Source: Psoroptes ovis
Lineage: Eukaryota > Arthropoda > Arachnida > Sarcoptiformes > Psoroptidae
NCBI GenBank assembly: GCA_002943765.1
Contig: PQWQ01000003.1
Span: 2,603,501 to 2,667,500 of the forward strand
Direction: 5' to 3'
Length of the DNA: 64,000 bases
The position numbers and the translations under genes were made by a program. Shown in pieces: positions 37,716 through 52,308 of this stretch. Each line of letters starts with the position of its first letter. Within the stretch, counting starts at the first letter, position 1. The notes under the pieces are model-generated. The model was not told where the DNA came from and did no database searches. It saw only the letters and a program-made list of their open reading frames with translations.

Positions 37716-39831
37716 CTAGTCAACTTTGACTACACTGTAAATTTTTCTTACAAACCAGAAACAAGCAAAGAATCCAACAGTTCCGGTTAATAAAAAGAAC
37801 AAAAATACCATTATCAATGTATAACCAAAATATAATAATGTTGATATTGTTCCGGTGATGGTTAGCTTGGTTAGAAAATAATGTATACAATAAATGAACA
37901 AATAGAATGCAGTGAATCCCGATGTTAAAAATGATCGCCACCTTTTATTTTGATTAAAAAAAAGTAATGAAATAATTATGATTCATGTGAAAAAAGCAAA
38001 TTCAAATTACATACCACCAATGATAATCTTCAGCACATAGATGAAAATAACATAATAATATTGTCGTTTCTGAACATGTAATTATCAAGATAATGAATAC
38101 CAGAAACAAAAATCCAAACATATAATAAGTTTGATTTGACCATAAGCTATTCAGTAAGAAAAATAATTGAATGAATATACAGCCGAACGGTAATATTCCA
38201 CCCATTATAATGCCAGGTAATGGTTTTGTATAAACTGATTGTTCAGGAATTTGTCTTGGTATTTGATTTGTTCTGACCGGTTGCTCAATTGCACGTTTAC
38301 GGAAACCAAAATAAGCACCAACAAATGTTAACGGTAATGATACCAAAAACCATAATGCTAATAATGCTATCAATGTTGAAAATGGAATTGCAGCTGAACT
38401 GCCTTTTATCCATAATATCATATTCATCACGAAAAATAATGAAAATACAACTCCTGGACATAATAATGATGTCAGCATTACATTCATTTTCCAGCGATAA
38501 CCACCGCATGATTTATATATACGTGCTGAAACATATCCGGCAGGTGTTCCGAGACAAACATATAATACAAGAGCACAGGTCATCAATGCGCCACGATTCG
38601 CTGGCGATAAGAATCCAAGACATGCAAAGAATAATGTAATAACTGTCATACATAGTACTTGAACACCAGATCCTAGAAACACTGCCAACAGCATTTTGTG
38701 ATGAGGTGAACGGAATACATCTCCATGTACTAATTTCCAACCAAATTCTTCTTGAGCATCATCTTCTAAATCAATTTGATTATATCTGGCAATATCTTTA
38801 TGCAATGTACGTAATAATATCATAGCGACCATACCAGTTAAGAATAAAACAATCACCAAAGAATTAAGAATTGAAAACCATTGAATATTTGTATGAGGCA
38901 TTGAATCTAGAATATAATCCCATCTTGATGACCATTTAATATTATCATTACGTGTAAAATAAATCGAATATGTGTAATAAACATCGATAACCTTATCTTT
39001 ACTTAATTCATTTGGAATTTCCATTGGAAATGGATTCATCGGACAATCCGAAGCTGATTGTGGCGGCTTTTCATGATGTATACTTTTCGGCACGATATTA
39101 ACAGCAATAATACGACCACCATGGTCACCAAAGCCAACACCCCATGCTTCATTTTTTCCACTGTGAAATGTGATGGTTATGTCAACATGATTAAATAAGT
39201 AAAATGTATCTTTCTTGTCGAACAATATATTCATAACGCAAGCATCTTTAGCAATACCTTCTTTATCGACATAACAACCCATTGGAAATCCAGTTGAACA
39301 ATATTTTTGTCCACCTTCAACATCATAACACCATGTGACAGGCATATTGTCAACAATCCAACGATGCTGATAATTTTTCATCATACCTTTTTTTAAAGAC
39401 TCTAAACGTTCAACATCATCATGATTTGATAGATTATATCGTTTATGGCATAAAAATTTACATTGTTCATTTTTCAAGAAACTAATATTATAAGGTGATG
39501 CCCGAATACGTTCACCAAAAACAATTTGTCCTAAATTTTCAACTGGTGCTTCATTTTGATTTGATGCTTGACAAAAATCAAAATGTGAATATTCATATGG
39601 TATAACTGAATCTTCAGAATCTAAACGATTTACAAATAATTTTACATCTGATCGACAATTATCAACTGGCTTATTAAATTCACAATAATTAACTGGTGCT
39701 AAACCGGGTAAATAAAATGTCGATATTTTGTTTGTTGTTATTATTAATATATTCAATATTAATATTATTTGAAGAAAACATTTTGAAAATTTATGAATTA
39801 TCATTATGATGAAAATAAATAAATGAAACAA
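37716..39831 (-). CDS. TM9SF2: Transmembrane 9 superfamily member 2 (nonaspanin)
   Basis: Two minus-strand exons, 39831-38015 and 37941-37716, give 680 residues (human TM9SF2 about 663). Nonaspanins are Golgi and endosomal multi-pass proteins. TM9SF2 is linked to Golgi glycosyltransferase placement and glycosphingolipid/heparan-sulfate synthesis. Seen: an N-terminal signal sequence (about 1-38), the lumenal domain beginning FYLPGLAPVNYC with VNRLDSEDSVIPYEY, FDFCQAS, GERIRASPYNI, the string HRWIVDNMPVTWCYDVEGG, then nine membrane helices starting at NSLVIVLFLTGMVAMILL. Also EEFGWKLVHGDVFR, FFACLGFLSPANRGALMTC, PVRTNQIPRQIPEQ and CAEDYHW. The protein ends KIYSVVKVD, where KVD is the family's COPI-binding KxD/E signal for Golgi retention. 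The single intron splits the Trp-rich HWWWRSF segment. TM9SF4 is less likely because the lumenal part tracks TM9SF2. Confidence 0.95.
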
Positions 39832-41176
39832 TATTGTTGATTATTGTTATTATTATTATTCGGGTGAACCAAATTCAAAACTGAAAAACAAAAAATGAAA
39901 ATAATTAGAAAAAATCAAAATAAAAAACTTGAATGGGTAGAAAATTTCAAAATCCGAGTACAACTCAGCAATAAATCATTTGAAACATAAATAAAATAAT
40001 TACTTGATCAATTGCAATTGATTTTATTTTGGTTAATTGTTAACCGAGAAAACGAAAAGCGACGCTATCAATACAAATGAAACGTTGCTGTTGCTAATAT
40101 AAATTTAATGATAATTGTTATTATTTTCAATTTTTTTCTTTTCCCCGATATTTCGATATTTTATTTATTTTTCAATTTGGAGCTTATCATCACAAAACAA
40201 CAACAACAAAAATTACAACTATGACAATTTTTATCAGGTAAATATTCTATTTTTTTTCTTTCAATTAACCAAAGTTTAGATGAAAAAACAAAATATGTCA
40301 ATTGAAACACGTAGAAAATTATCAAAATAAATAGAAACACGCCATAAATTTCTGTAAATTATGAAAATTAATATAAATCATCAATTTTTGGAAATTTTAT
40401 GAGGATCTATGAGGTTTTGTATTGTTTTTGTTGTTTTGTTTTCTATTTTTCTGATTCTGACTCGTCGTCATCGTCGTCGGTTTGTTTTGTTTTTTTTTTT
40501 CTATAGAAGATCCGCCAGTAAAGTACGTATCAGAATTTTTTTTCCTGGTCACGTGATTTTTCTTTTGGAATTTCTATTTTTTTTCGCAGAATTTAGAAAT
40601 TTTGACCTTCGCTAAAGTTTAATTTTACTTTTCATGGACTTTTCTTTGAATATTGGATGCTTGATCCGCGATCATATTTCAGATGTGATTTTCCTTTAAT
40701 TTCTAATGATTAAGATGAGAGAAATTTTTTGCTAAGAAAATTTAAAATTTGAAAAATTCAAAGAGAAAATTTCTCTTCCTTTGAAAAATCTTTGAATTAC
40801 AAAATTTTGACCAAGTTTTTCTCTGAACAAAAAATATTTTCATTTATTCTTTGATTTTGATAAAAAAAAATTTAAATTTAAATTTGAATATTTATAAATA
40901 TTGGTAAATAATAGATAAGAATTTTTTTGGACAAAAAAATTCGAAAAATTTTCAAAATTTCTATTTTTTGGTAAAATATTTTGTATAAAATTCCTTGAAT
41001 ATTCTTTGTTTGAAGAATTTTGAATTTTTTTTCTTTTTTTGTTTGTATTTAAGCTCCAATATCAGCTTTATCATGGCTAAGTTTTAAGCTCCAAGTTTTT
41101 TTGTTTGTTTTTGTTTTTTGAAAATTTCAAAGTTTTAAAATTTCTCCATTTTTATTTCATTTTTTATTTATTTTTC
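39832..41176. other. TM9SF2 upstream region and FBP 3' flank
   Basis: 1.3 kb between the TM9SF2 start (reading left) and the FBP stop (read from the right). It contains the CACGTG site at 40548 and, near the FBP stop, an AATAAA on the minus strand (41163-41168). The short open frame at 40409-40615 is Phe/Arg-rich and composition-driven. I regard it as chance. Confidence 0.55.
40548..40556. promoter_or_regulatory. CLEAR/E-box site upstream of TM9SF2
   Basis: GTCACGTGA contains the palindromic E-box CACGTG with the flanking GT/A preferred by TFEB/MITF-type factors, which regulate lysosomal genes. It lies about 720 bp upstream of the TM9SF2 ATG. Function is inferred only. Confidence 0.35.
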
Positions 41177-44100
41177 TCATTGTTTATTATTATAACAATC
41201 GATTAAATCTTGTACATCATCTTTAGATCCAAGAAATATTGGTACACGTTCATGTATTTTAGTTGGTTGATAATCTAATATCGATATATGGCCATTTGTA
41301 GCTAAACCACCTGCTTTAATGATTATGTAAGCCATTGGATTACCTTCATACATTAAGCGAAGCTAAACAATGGGAGAAACAGGAAAGTTAAATAAAATGA
41401 AATATTATGTACCATTAAATTAAATTACAATGTAAATCAACTGAAAAAAAATTCAAAAAAAATGAATTTAGACAATATGAAATGAAAAAAATATTATTTT
41501 TATCGTTATGATTATGATCATGAACATATTCGCCATTATCATTATTATCATCATCATGATTATGATTATTATTATTATTGCCTTCCATTATGATAATGAT
41601 AATTTTATCTACCACTTTTTATGTGTTTGTTTTTTATTCAAAAAAAAAGAATTTGTTTTGTCTTTAAAACAATGCATTTCCTGATGATGATGGTAAAATG
41701 TTTGATGATTATGATTATGATGATGATGATGATTATAATCATGAATAATGATAATAATAATAAGAATAAATGCGTCAGATTATATTAATTCTATCAATCA
41801 TATTGTCTGAGGAAAATTTACCTAATATTTTTTTTGATGGTAAGTTAATGTTAAGTAATGTCAAATGACAGAATAGAAAAAGAAATTGATTATAATCATA
41901 ATTTATTGATTGACTAAAGATTAAGCTTTTATGTTATTGTTATTATCGATTCCTATTTAATTTGTGTGACAATATGTTAATTTTCAAATAATGATAAAAC
42001 AAAGGCACAAATTTATTTATTTTTTTGAGAATAAAAATTATCATTATTACCTTTCCATTTGGTGCATCTTTAGTGGCTGGATACATAAATATTCCGCCAT
42101 ATTTCAATGTACGATGAACATCGGCCACCTTTTGATTGAGGAGAATAAAAATGGATTGAAAATTCTTGAGTTAAATCTATTGAAAAATTCGTATTAAGCA
42201 TGCTGTATGCATTTGTACATCAGCAAAATTTTAAATTATAATCAAAATAATTGTGAATATTCAATTAATTGATTGAAATAATTATGAAAATGTTCATAAT
42301 GAACACTTTCAAAGCACAGTAATCCTAAAACTTGGGACCTTAATATTACGAAATACCTATTACTATCAGGTAACCTTGATTCTTCATTATTATCAGGTTA
42401 AATCAAATTTTCATGCTCTTTTCATTGGAACAAACATTTACTTTAATTAACTCATTCATTCATAATCAATGATGATAATGATGATGTTTATCATAACGAA
42501 TAACGTATGAATGATTTGAAAATTTTAATGTAACAAAAAAAAACACATCTCTGTTTACTTGAATTTCGGTTGTTTATACATTTTTCTCTCATTTACGTAA
42601 GAATACTCTAAAAATAACCGGAAAAAAGTTTTCATCATACTCAAACCAAGCATAAAGATAACACACATTTCATGTTCATATGTTCATATGTTTGAATCGC
42701 GAAATTATGCAAAAAAAATTAAATTTTTCATTTTTTTCAAAAATAAATGATTACAAACCATTGAACCGACATAACGTGCACCATAAGGTTTACCAGACTA
42801 TTGAAAGTTTTTTTCGTGGAAAAACCAAAAAAAAAATTTTGAATGAATTTTCTTATCACTAACGTTATCAAAATAGAGAAAAAAGATAAAAATAATTCAT
42901 AATACCTTTGGATATTTTTTTGATTCAACATATTTTTTAACCGCTTCATCCCATTGTGATTCATAACCTTCATTAATGCTATAAATTTTACCACGAGGTT
43001 TGATACGCATATCTGGATCGGTCAATATAAATTCTCCGATTGCCTAACGTAAACAAAATTTAATCAAAAATTTGAAATGGAATCCAAATGGAAAATAATT
43101 CATTTCAAAATATTCAAATGCATACTGGATCGAGAACAAAACCATTGACAGGTCCATTACCGGCACTCATTACAATCATTGTTGCACTACCATATAATGC
43201 ATAACCAGCAGCAACTAATTGTGTTAGAATTTATTGAAATACAAAATTAAATTCATGAAAAAATTCATTGAAAAATTAATGAAAATTACCAATTTTATTT
43301 CCAGGTTGTAATACATCATTGATTGTTGGTGCATTATTATGTTCCTATTAATGTGAAATAAATCCGATTAATATAAATAATAAAATGAATCTTGAATTGA
43401 AAATTTCAAAAAATTAATTAATCAAAATCTTTGATCATTTTTCTCCCGTTCTCCTTAAATTATTACATCAAGTAAATTAATTTCATTTCAATTATTTTCA
43501 TTTCTTCATTCTTCAATCATATATATTCAATTCACATTCATATATTGGATGAATTGATTTGATTAAATATCATTTCAATTGAATAAATATTTATTCATTT
43601 ATTTATTTATATGTTTATATATTGGATAAATTGCCATGATTTTTTGATGCCAAATCATTCTAAATAATCTTATTACTATTATTGATTGGATTTGATTCGA
43701 TTCGATATGATTCATTCAATCATCATTTTCAATAAAGAAAAAAATTCAATTTATCTAAATAAATAGATACACATGCACAAACTATTCATCAAATACAAAT
43801 TGCATTATATTTTGGAAAATGTAAATGCAATTGAAATGAAGTAAAATAAAACAAAAAAAATTGAATCATCAATTTTTTTTTACTTCTCGTTCGTTTGTTA
43901 GTTTGACTTTGCATTGATTGCATTATTTTGACACGCAATAATTTTTTATTATTATTTCTTTTGGTCATCGATTCCTTCGGAAATTTGAAAAGATTTTCAA
44001 AATATAATGATCAGTTTCGAATATAATCATAATAAAACAATGAAAATGTTTGATCACATTGTTGAGATTGAAACCAATCATCAAATAAACAAATGGCAAA

Positions 44101-47100
44101 CGAAGAATAGAAAAAAAATGATACAAGATATCATAATTTCATAAATGAAATAAAATATTAATATTTTATAACAATATTGTTCGATATGGAAAAATTTATT
44201 ATTATTATTGATGGCATTTTGTTTGATTACATGATTTTGATTTTTCTCTGTTTTCACCAATAATTGCAATTGGCGATTTGTAAATAAATGCCAAAAACCA
44301 AAACAAACAATGAGATCGATTGCTTTGATTTCAATGATTGTACAATCAGCGATGATTATGATTGATATTTTCATTTCAAAAAATAGAATAAAATAAAATA
44401 ATGTGAAAAATAAATTTACCTTTTTATAAATGGCAAATATTGAACCAATTGAAACCAAACAATCGATATTCGATGAACCATCCAATGGATCAAAACAAAC
44501 AATATATTTACCTTGACGTTCCGTTTCAACTTCGATAACCGTTTCATTTTCTTCCGATACCAGCATACATGTAGTGTATGATGATTTGAGCATATTGATA
44601 AACAAATCATTTGCCAATACGTCAAGTTTTTTCACTTCTTCACCTTGTACATTGGTTGAACCAGATACACCATATCTGTCATTAAACAAATGGGTAGAAA
44701 AAAAACGAAAATGAATAAATGAAAATTAGCATAATTATTGATTAAAATATTCATGAAAGAAAAATATCAAAGCAAATTACCATGAAAATGAAACAATGAA
44801 ATTTGTCACAGAAAATGTTATTTTATACATTTAAAAAATATGAAGAAAAAGTGTAAAAAATTTTTGAAAAATTAAAAATTTAAATTTTAAAACAATGGAA
44901 AATGTGATAATAATAATAATAATGCCTAGAGTTGTAAATTGACAAAGTTGTATTTTTTTATATTTTTTTTTTTTGAACAAAAGTTTTTCAAGAATCAACT
45001 GTTAAACGGTTATTTTCAATAATTTAGACATGGGTTGTCCGAAAAGTTTTGGCCGTTTTTCAATGAACGTTTACATTGGTTCGATATGAACAAATTTATT
45101 GGACAACCAGCAAATTCACATGTACGATTCATTTATTTCACATTTGAATTTACCTGAAAAGTTTTTGAAATTTTTTTTTGTTTCATTTTAAAATAAACTT
45201 TTTTTTCAATTTTATTATCATTTTAAAATTAAAAAATTTTCAAAATTGAAAATTTAATTCAATTTGTAACAACAACAACAACAACGACAACAACAGCAAC
45301 AACCAGCTGCAGAAGCAGCAGGCAATAACATGCTAAAACGACGACAACTTTCGACAACACCAAGAATCATATTGGATTTTCAATTTTTGAAATGGAAAAA
45401 TTTTCAATTTCAATTCAAAAACTTTGAATTTATAATTTTCGATTCTGAATCATATTTATTTATAATGCGTATATATTTTCATTTCGTTATGTTTTTGTCA
45501 CCTTTTTTTTCAATTCAAATTGGTGATAAAAAAATCAAAATACAATTTGATTTTACAAATTCAACATTTGTAAAATGTTATTCAATGTTCGATGTTCAAA
45601 AAATACCTGAGATGAAACTGGGTGAAAAAAAACAAAATCATTCAAAATTATTCGTTTGTTAAGTATTGGGCCAATACATGTTTCATGTAAAGCACAAAAA
45701 CCAGCGTATGATGTTGGATATTTTTAATATTTCCTCTACAAACAACGAAAAATATGACAAATATTGCAAGAATGATATCGATTGTGCGATTGAAATGACG
45801 ATTTTGATAGTAAGTTCATAAAAGATTCATTTGATTTTTATTTCTACATTGAATTCTTTTTTGATAATTACAATTATTGAAAAAAAAGTAGTCAGAATTT
45901 CACCCAATTTGGTCGGCCCGAAACAATTGTCATATCTCTTGTTCAACACCTTGAAGCAATATTATTTTATTCAAATCATACAAATAGAGAGAAAAACTCT
46001 CACATTTTAATGAATCATCATTAAAAAAAATGATAAGAAAAGGTAAAAATGTAAGTTCACAATAACGATGACATAATAAGAATATGAAACATACAAGAAT
46101 AATATGATTTTTGTTGAAAATTTTTTTGACATCAAAGAGATATGAATATCTTTTATTTTCCGAATATAATTTGAATATATTCATTTTTTACGATTATAAT
46201 AATAATAATAATAAGATGAAAATTTGCCAACAATAACAATGATAATGGTTTGGCCTATTCAAAAATTAAATCGAATCAATTTATCAAATAATAATAATAA
46301 AAATGATAAATCAAATCAGATCAAAATAATTTGTTTCCAAGAAATAAAATCAATTATCATCGAATTCAATAGAAAATAATAAATATATTATTATCGACAA
46401 CAACAGGAAAACAGCATAAAAACGCCCATCAAAATTGATAATAATAATATTGAATTAAATTGTACGATATTGAATATTTCTTGGACATGAATACCAATTT
46501 GACATACATGTTCAAGTGTTCCAAAGTGGATATGAATCCATTCATTTTCTATCTTTTTTTCTTTTCAAAATCAACATTTAAAATGCATAATCAGCAATAG
46601 AAAATGTATTTTATTGTAGCAGATGTGTGTGCGTGTGTGTGCTGGTGTATATGATTATGAAAACATATGAAAATGAATAAGAGAAAAAATATAATTTTTT
46701 TGTTTGTTTGAATATTGAATAATCAAAGCAAGTTATAATCGCAAAACTTATACAAGCAATTCTCGAATTAATTCAAAAATCAGAGATCACTGAAATGGAT
46801 TCTGTGTGTAATTCTGTAAATCGCTTTTTGGTGTCTAATTTTTCGCCGGTTATGATTTATGTTTTTTGATATGTGTTGGTGCTTGTGTGTTTTGAATATT
46901 TGAATATTTTCTTCCATTTTTTTTTTATTTTCAAAATTTCTTTGTTCATAATTTTTTTCAATGAAAATACATGCAGTTTTCATCTCTCTTATTCGCTGAT
47001 TCTTTAATGTCAATTCATTTGTATGTCTGTGTTTGTGTCTTATTTGGTGTTCATTCAAAGAAAACAAAAAACCAAACAGAATTCTCTTAAAACATTAAAA

Positions 47101-49387
47101 ATTTCAAAGAATTTTCTCAATTTTTGCTTTGAAAAAAATGAATATTTGAATAGATTCCAACTGAAATTCAAAAACATGAATAATTTCAATATTTTTTTTC
47201 TTTTTTGAATTTTTTGCAGCTTTTTGAATTTTTTTCGATTATTTTTGAGAATAATTATCATAATTCAAGTTTTAAGTGTTATGCAAGAGAGAGAGAGAAA
47301 ACGAAAAATAAAAAATCAATTAAATATGTTATTCAAAAGACAGAATTTCAACTAAAATAAAGAAATAAAATAAAAAAAATACAGCTGTCCGTTTAGATAA
47401 AATTCAGTTATGAATTTTTAAACAAGAACCAACAGAAAAAATTACGAAATTATTTGAAATTCATTTTCCAAAAAAATGAAAAAACTTTCAAATGCAGTTT
47501 GTATTTGGATAAAAATTATTATTTCAATTAAATGAACAAAATAAAAGAATTAAAAATTCAATTTTCAAGTTTTTTATGTCGACATTTGCATTTGTATGAG
47601 TGAAAATTGAGAAAAATGAAAAAAATGAATTTTGTTTGAATTTCAATTCTTGTTTTTTTCACACCATAAGTTTTCATGGTGAAAACACAGACATAAATTT
47701 ATGATTAAAATTTTAATTAACTGAACTAGGAAATAATGACAAAAAAAAAACGATCATCATTTTCAATGAATAATTTCACAAATCAAACGAATCAAAGTCG
47801 AATCGCGACAGTTCACAAAACAACAGCAAACAAAACGAACGAAAAATAAAACCAACGAAAAACAAATCGACCGGCGGGAAAAATTGACATTGTTTGAATA
47901 CTGATATTAATCACTAAACGAACTGAAAAAAATCTGCAGCACTCTCTGGATCATAATCAGTGATGAGAAGAAATGAATATTTTTTCAGCCCAAATTTTTA
48001 ATATCCTGTTTATTTTATCGTTACACCATCATCATCGTTTGATTATTTTTGCGGACAATTCATTATCATAATGATAATGATGATTATGATTATTATTATT
48101 ATTTGTATTTTGTGTTCTCGTCAAAAATGATTTCGACAGAAAAATATGGAATATATATGTGTGTAATAAACTTTTCAATTTATATCAGTACAAACAACAT
48201 ACGACAACAACAACAACCTAACGAATGAATGATTATCATTAGAATTTAATATAGAATTCAAAATTTCATCATCATCATCATCATTATCATCATCACCATC
48301 ATTGACATGATCATGATCATCGTCATCAACGATATTTGTTGTTTTTCATTCTGAAAATTTGTCATTCTTTTTTACTTCAGTGTGTGTGTGTTTGTGTGTA
48401 TGTACAGTTTAATTATAATTACAATTATTATTATTATTATTATTACAATTATTGTGATCAAATTCTATGAATCAACGAATAAAAGTGAAGAAGACGAAGA
48501 AGAAGAACCAGAAAAAAAATTGTAATTAATTATTAATAGTTTCATTATTATCATCATCATAGAATCAATTTTTTCTTCTTCTTTTTAATATTTATTTATA
48601 TTTATAACACAGTGTGTATCGTAGTTGAAATCGAAGAAAACTAAACAACAGAATTTCATTCTTCATTTTTACAAAGATAAATAAATAAATAAATAAATTG
48701 TTATTCCTACCGATTTTCATTCATTCATTTTGGTCTTAGATTTTCTTTAATTATTTTTATATTTTTTCTGAGCATTATGACAATAATTATCGTGACGATA
48801 ATGAATGAATGAATGAATGGATTTATGATGAAATATATGAAAAAAAATCAACAACAAGCCGTTACCAGAAAAAGATGATTTATATTTTTGTCATTAGTCA
48901 AATGATTGATCAAAGAATATTCCATTTTCATCAAGAACATTATTTCATCAAATAATAATATGAATGACAATATTGAACATTGAATCTGATGAATTCAAAA
49001 TTCATAACATTTGATTTGTTTGTCATCAATTGTGCGACTGATTTGACAAACACATGATTGTTTGTGAATATTTGCGAAAAAATTAATCGAAATTGATATT
49101 TGTGAATTGATTTTATAATTAATTAATTAATTAATCTAAGATGTATGAATATGTTAAATTGAATTCGCCAGCAAATTTGTGAATAAATGATTAAAAAAAA
49201 TATTAATAATAATTACTTACAATTTTGCAATACCAGCTTTACGTACAGCCGATGAAACAGCTTTAACTGCTGTTTGTAATGCATTCAACAATGTTGTTAA
49301 TTCACCGGTAGCATCTTTACGTGAACGTTGTTCAGTAATTACATAACGTGTTAATGTCATACAATTTGTATCGATTGCTTGTGACAT
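41177..49387 (-). CDS. FBP1: Fructose-1,6-bisphosphatase
   Basis: Eight minus-strand exons: 49387-49221, 44675-44420, 43344-43290, 43214-43126, 43043-42906, 42797-42759, 42128-42051, 41362-41177. They give 335 residues (human FBP1 338). The enzyme hydrolyses fructose 1,6-bisphosphate to fructose 6-phosphate, the committed step of gluconeogenesis in the cytosol, and is metal-dependent. Seen: TGELTTLLNALQTAVKAVSSAV at the N-terminus (AMP-site helices), GSTNVQGEEVKKLDVLAND, LVSEENE and GKYIVCFDPLDGSSNID (metal site), NNAPTINDVLQPGNKI, VAAGYALYGSATM, AIGEFILTDPDM, KIYSINEGY, PYGARYVGSM-VADVHRT (substrate site), LRLMYEGNPMAYI and KAGGLATNG. The AMP-contact GKY is kept, so allosteric inhibition is likely. 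All junctions are GT-AG. The start MSQAIDTNCMTLTRY fits the family. The gene-symbol digit is by similarity; mites may have a single FBP. Confidence 0.96.
44676..49220 (-). other. 4.5-kb first intron of FBP
   Basis: All other FBP introns are between about 75 and 1075 bp, but this one is 4545 bp. It holds a diverged MITE (45033-45108), GT microsatellites (near 46624 and 48381) and many ATC/TTA tracts. The open frame at 45330-45662 has no recognisable domain and strong AT-driven composition. First introns often carry enhancers, but none can be identified by eye. Confidence 0.7.
45033..45108. mobile_element. Diverged short MITE inside FBP intron 1
   Basis: The left end is GGTTGTCCGAAAAGTTTTGG and the right end reads TTTATTGGACAACC. 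The outer 8 bp are perfectly inverted (GGTTGTCC/GGACAACC). It shares the TTGTCC..AAGTT arm with the copies at 101, 1613, 57971 and 59373. Arms have decayed inside, so this is an old insertion. Confidence 0.6.
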
Positions 49388-52304
49388 TTTTTTTTCTTGT
49401 TTCTATTTTGATTGTTGTTTATCCTCGAAACAATTAATAAATAATGATTTTCTCACAAACAATTCATCAACAACATTGAAAAATGTTCAACTAATGCAAA
49501 TGATGATCAAAGTAAGTGGTAAAAATTCAATCAATTCAATAAATTGTTCGATCATACTCAAGAATTTATCTATTTGATTCGATGTAAATTTGGTGATTTT
49601 CGTTAATTTTTCAATCTTTTTTTTTGTGATTAGATTGATTGAACTTTATAATTGCTTTATTTTTTTTAACCATTTTCATTATCAAATGAATATTTTACGA
49701 TTAGAAAAAAATGTAAACAAAAAATATTATCGCCATTTACTGGTAAGACTGGTTTTTTGTTGTTGTAAACATTTCCATCATACTATTTCTATTAAACCAA
49801 GTGTACAAATTTATCAAATCGCCTCAATGTTTCGATCATTGTACATTTTTCATGTATTTTTTTTAAATGATTTGATCAATGGTAAATGGTATGGTGTTCT
49901 TCATTGATTACATTAATTATTATCATTACTTTATATCAAAGTAGTGGCATTTTTGTGTTGTTTATTATTATTATCATCCTTTTTTTCATCATTCATTCAC
50001 TTGTTCAGCCATCAATGTGTTTGTGTGTGTGCTCGATTCAATGTCATCAAGATTTGTAATGGCAAATAATTGTACGATTTTTTTAACGAGAAATTTTCTA
50101 AAAAATTCATTCAAATCAAAAAATTCATATTTATCAATGAATTTATTCGATATTTCTTTTTTTTTCTTTGTCAAAATATTCAATTGTAGATCAATCATAA
50201 ATATTATTCATAGTATGCCATGTTTTAGTGAATGATCAATTATTTATGATCATTGAATTGAAAAATTATTATGGTTTTATTATTATTATTATTTTGATTT
50301 GAACTTTGGGAAAAATTATCGACAAATGTCATATCATTGAATTATAAATGATGCATTTTTTTTTTCGTTGTTGGTTGGTCGTAAAATTTTCTTTCCGAAA
50401 TTTTTCTCCGAAATTGGCCCATTGAAAATATTACGCTTGACAGATGATTGTCAATTTGTCGTGTTTGTTTGTGTGTGCATGCTTTGGTTCATTTGTCAAA
50501 TTGATGCACAAATTCTCGGTAAATTTGTATTCGAAATGAGAAAATTTTTGGTGAATTTTCCTTTCAAATGAAGAATTAATAAGCAAATTACGAATTTATT
50601 TTGATTGAAATTCTGCCGACGATTGCGATGATCGTAATAATAATAATAAAAATAATGATGATGATGAGAAAAAATTGAAATTTGACACATCTGAAAATAT
50701 CTTTATCGGTGAAATAATAAGAATTTTTTTTTTGTGTATTTCGAATCATCAAAAGATTCGTTGTCTTTGTTGTTTTCAATTTCAGTTAATCCAATTATAA
50801 TTATTTTCAATGTAATTCGGAATGTATTTTTGTATGTTTTTTTTTTTTTTTTTTTTGTTTGTTGATAACAAAATAAGCAAAAATAACAATAACAATGGTA
50901 AATTGAAAATTGATCAAAAATGAATTATTTTCTCTTATTATTTTATGATTTTGTTTCTTTGATTTTTAAGATTGTTTTTCTATGAACAAATTTTTCAATT
51001 TTCACTAATAATTATTGCAGCAATTCGATCGGCTAAAAAGCTTTGAAATAATCCAAATTTTTTTACGATTAATAATCATGCATCAAAGAAATCGTACTTC
51101 AAACACAGCAGCAGCAGCAGTGGAAAAACCGGCTGAAAAATATTCGTTTTTGATCCAAGCAAATGGCATAAAATTTATACCATAAATGAAATTATTTGAT
51201 ATTGATTGCTGTTTATGATAGTACAAATTGTATCGAATATTTAATTTTATACAAGAGAATAATAATCATAGTAATAATAATAAATAAAGTTTTAAGCAAA
51301 CAAACAAATAAACAAATTTAATGATTATCATTAAGATTCAATGAAAGAATAAACATGGTAAGAAAATATACCGCACGCAATAGGTTGATGAAACAGAAAA
51401 TTTTCATATTTCATCAAAGTTTTTTCATATTTTCTTATTTCAACAAAGTTATTGAAGAATTTTGCGGAAAGCGACCACACGTAAATTCCATAAACAAAAT
51501 ATGAAAATGATTTTATGAAATTCACTTGAATATAGGTAGAGATCTGATTTTTTTTCAGGTACAATACATGTTTAAATTATGGTGGATGATTTTCAAATTT
51601 TTTCCATTTTATATGATAAATTGAATTATATTTTTCAAATCGAAACGAAATGAAAAAAAAATCAATAAATGTAATAATGAAGATGGAGAACAAAGAAAAA
51701 AATTATGAAAAACTTTTCCATATGAAACTATAAAACGAGATGAATCATTATTATCATCAATAAAACGAGTACTTTTACCTTTGTAATTGATAATTTTTCA
51801 ACCAAACTTGCATTGGCGATTGTTCAATCGCAACTAAAACATTTCAATGTTTAAATATTGGGAAAAAAATTAAAAGTTTTTTCCGTGAATCCAAAAAATG
51901 AAAAAAAAACGACAAAATTGATTTGAAATTGAATGAAACATGTTTTGTTTTTTTAATGGAAATTTAATAAAAAAAATATTTGATATCATCATCATTGTGT
52001 AATGGCCACATAAATACAACTAATGAGATGATCATGAAAAAAAAAATGTTGTCATTTAATTTTTTTTTCTTGGACCAATTTTTTCATTGTACTTTTAATG
52101 TACTCTTACCTTTGTCATCATTATCATTTGTTATACACCATTATCATCATCATGATCATCATTAAAATTTTCTTAATAAATATATGGTGAAAATATCATT
52201 ACATTTATATTAATAATGAAGGAAACAAAAAAAATACCAAAGCAAAGCAACAAATTCTATTGTTTCATAAAAGGTGCCTTTTGGGAAAATTATAATTTAT
52301 TTAT

Positions 52305-52308
52305 CTAT
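52305..52308. repeat. Target-site duplication, left copy
   Basis: CTAT directly abuts the TG end of the solo LTR and is repeated at 52527-52530 after its CA end. Confidence 0.7.

Noticed and set aside
44081..44405. Extension of the FBP exon 2 frame past the donor
   Set aside because: A clear donor AAG/GTAAAT at 44420 and family alignment end the exon there; the rest is low-complexity intron.
45330..45662. 110-codon open frame in FBP intron 1
   Set aside because: Phe/Lys/Gln-rich from AT bias, no domain recognised, located in an intron on the opposite strand.
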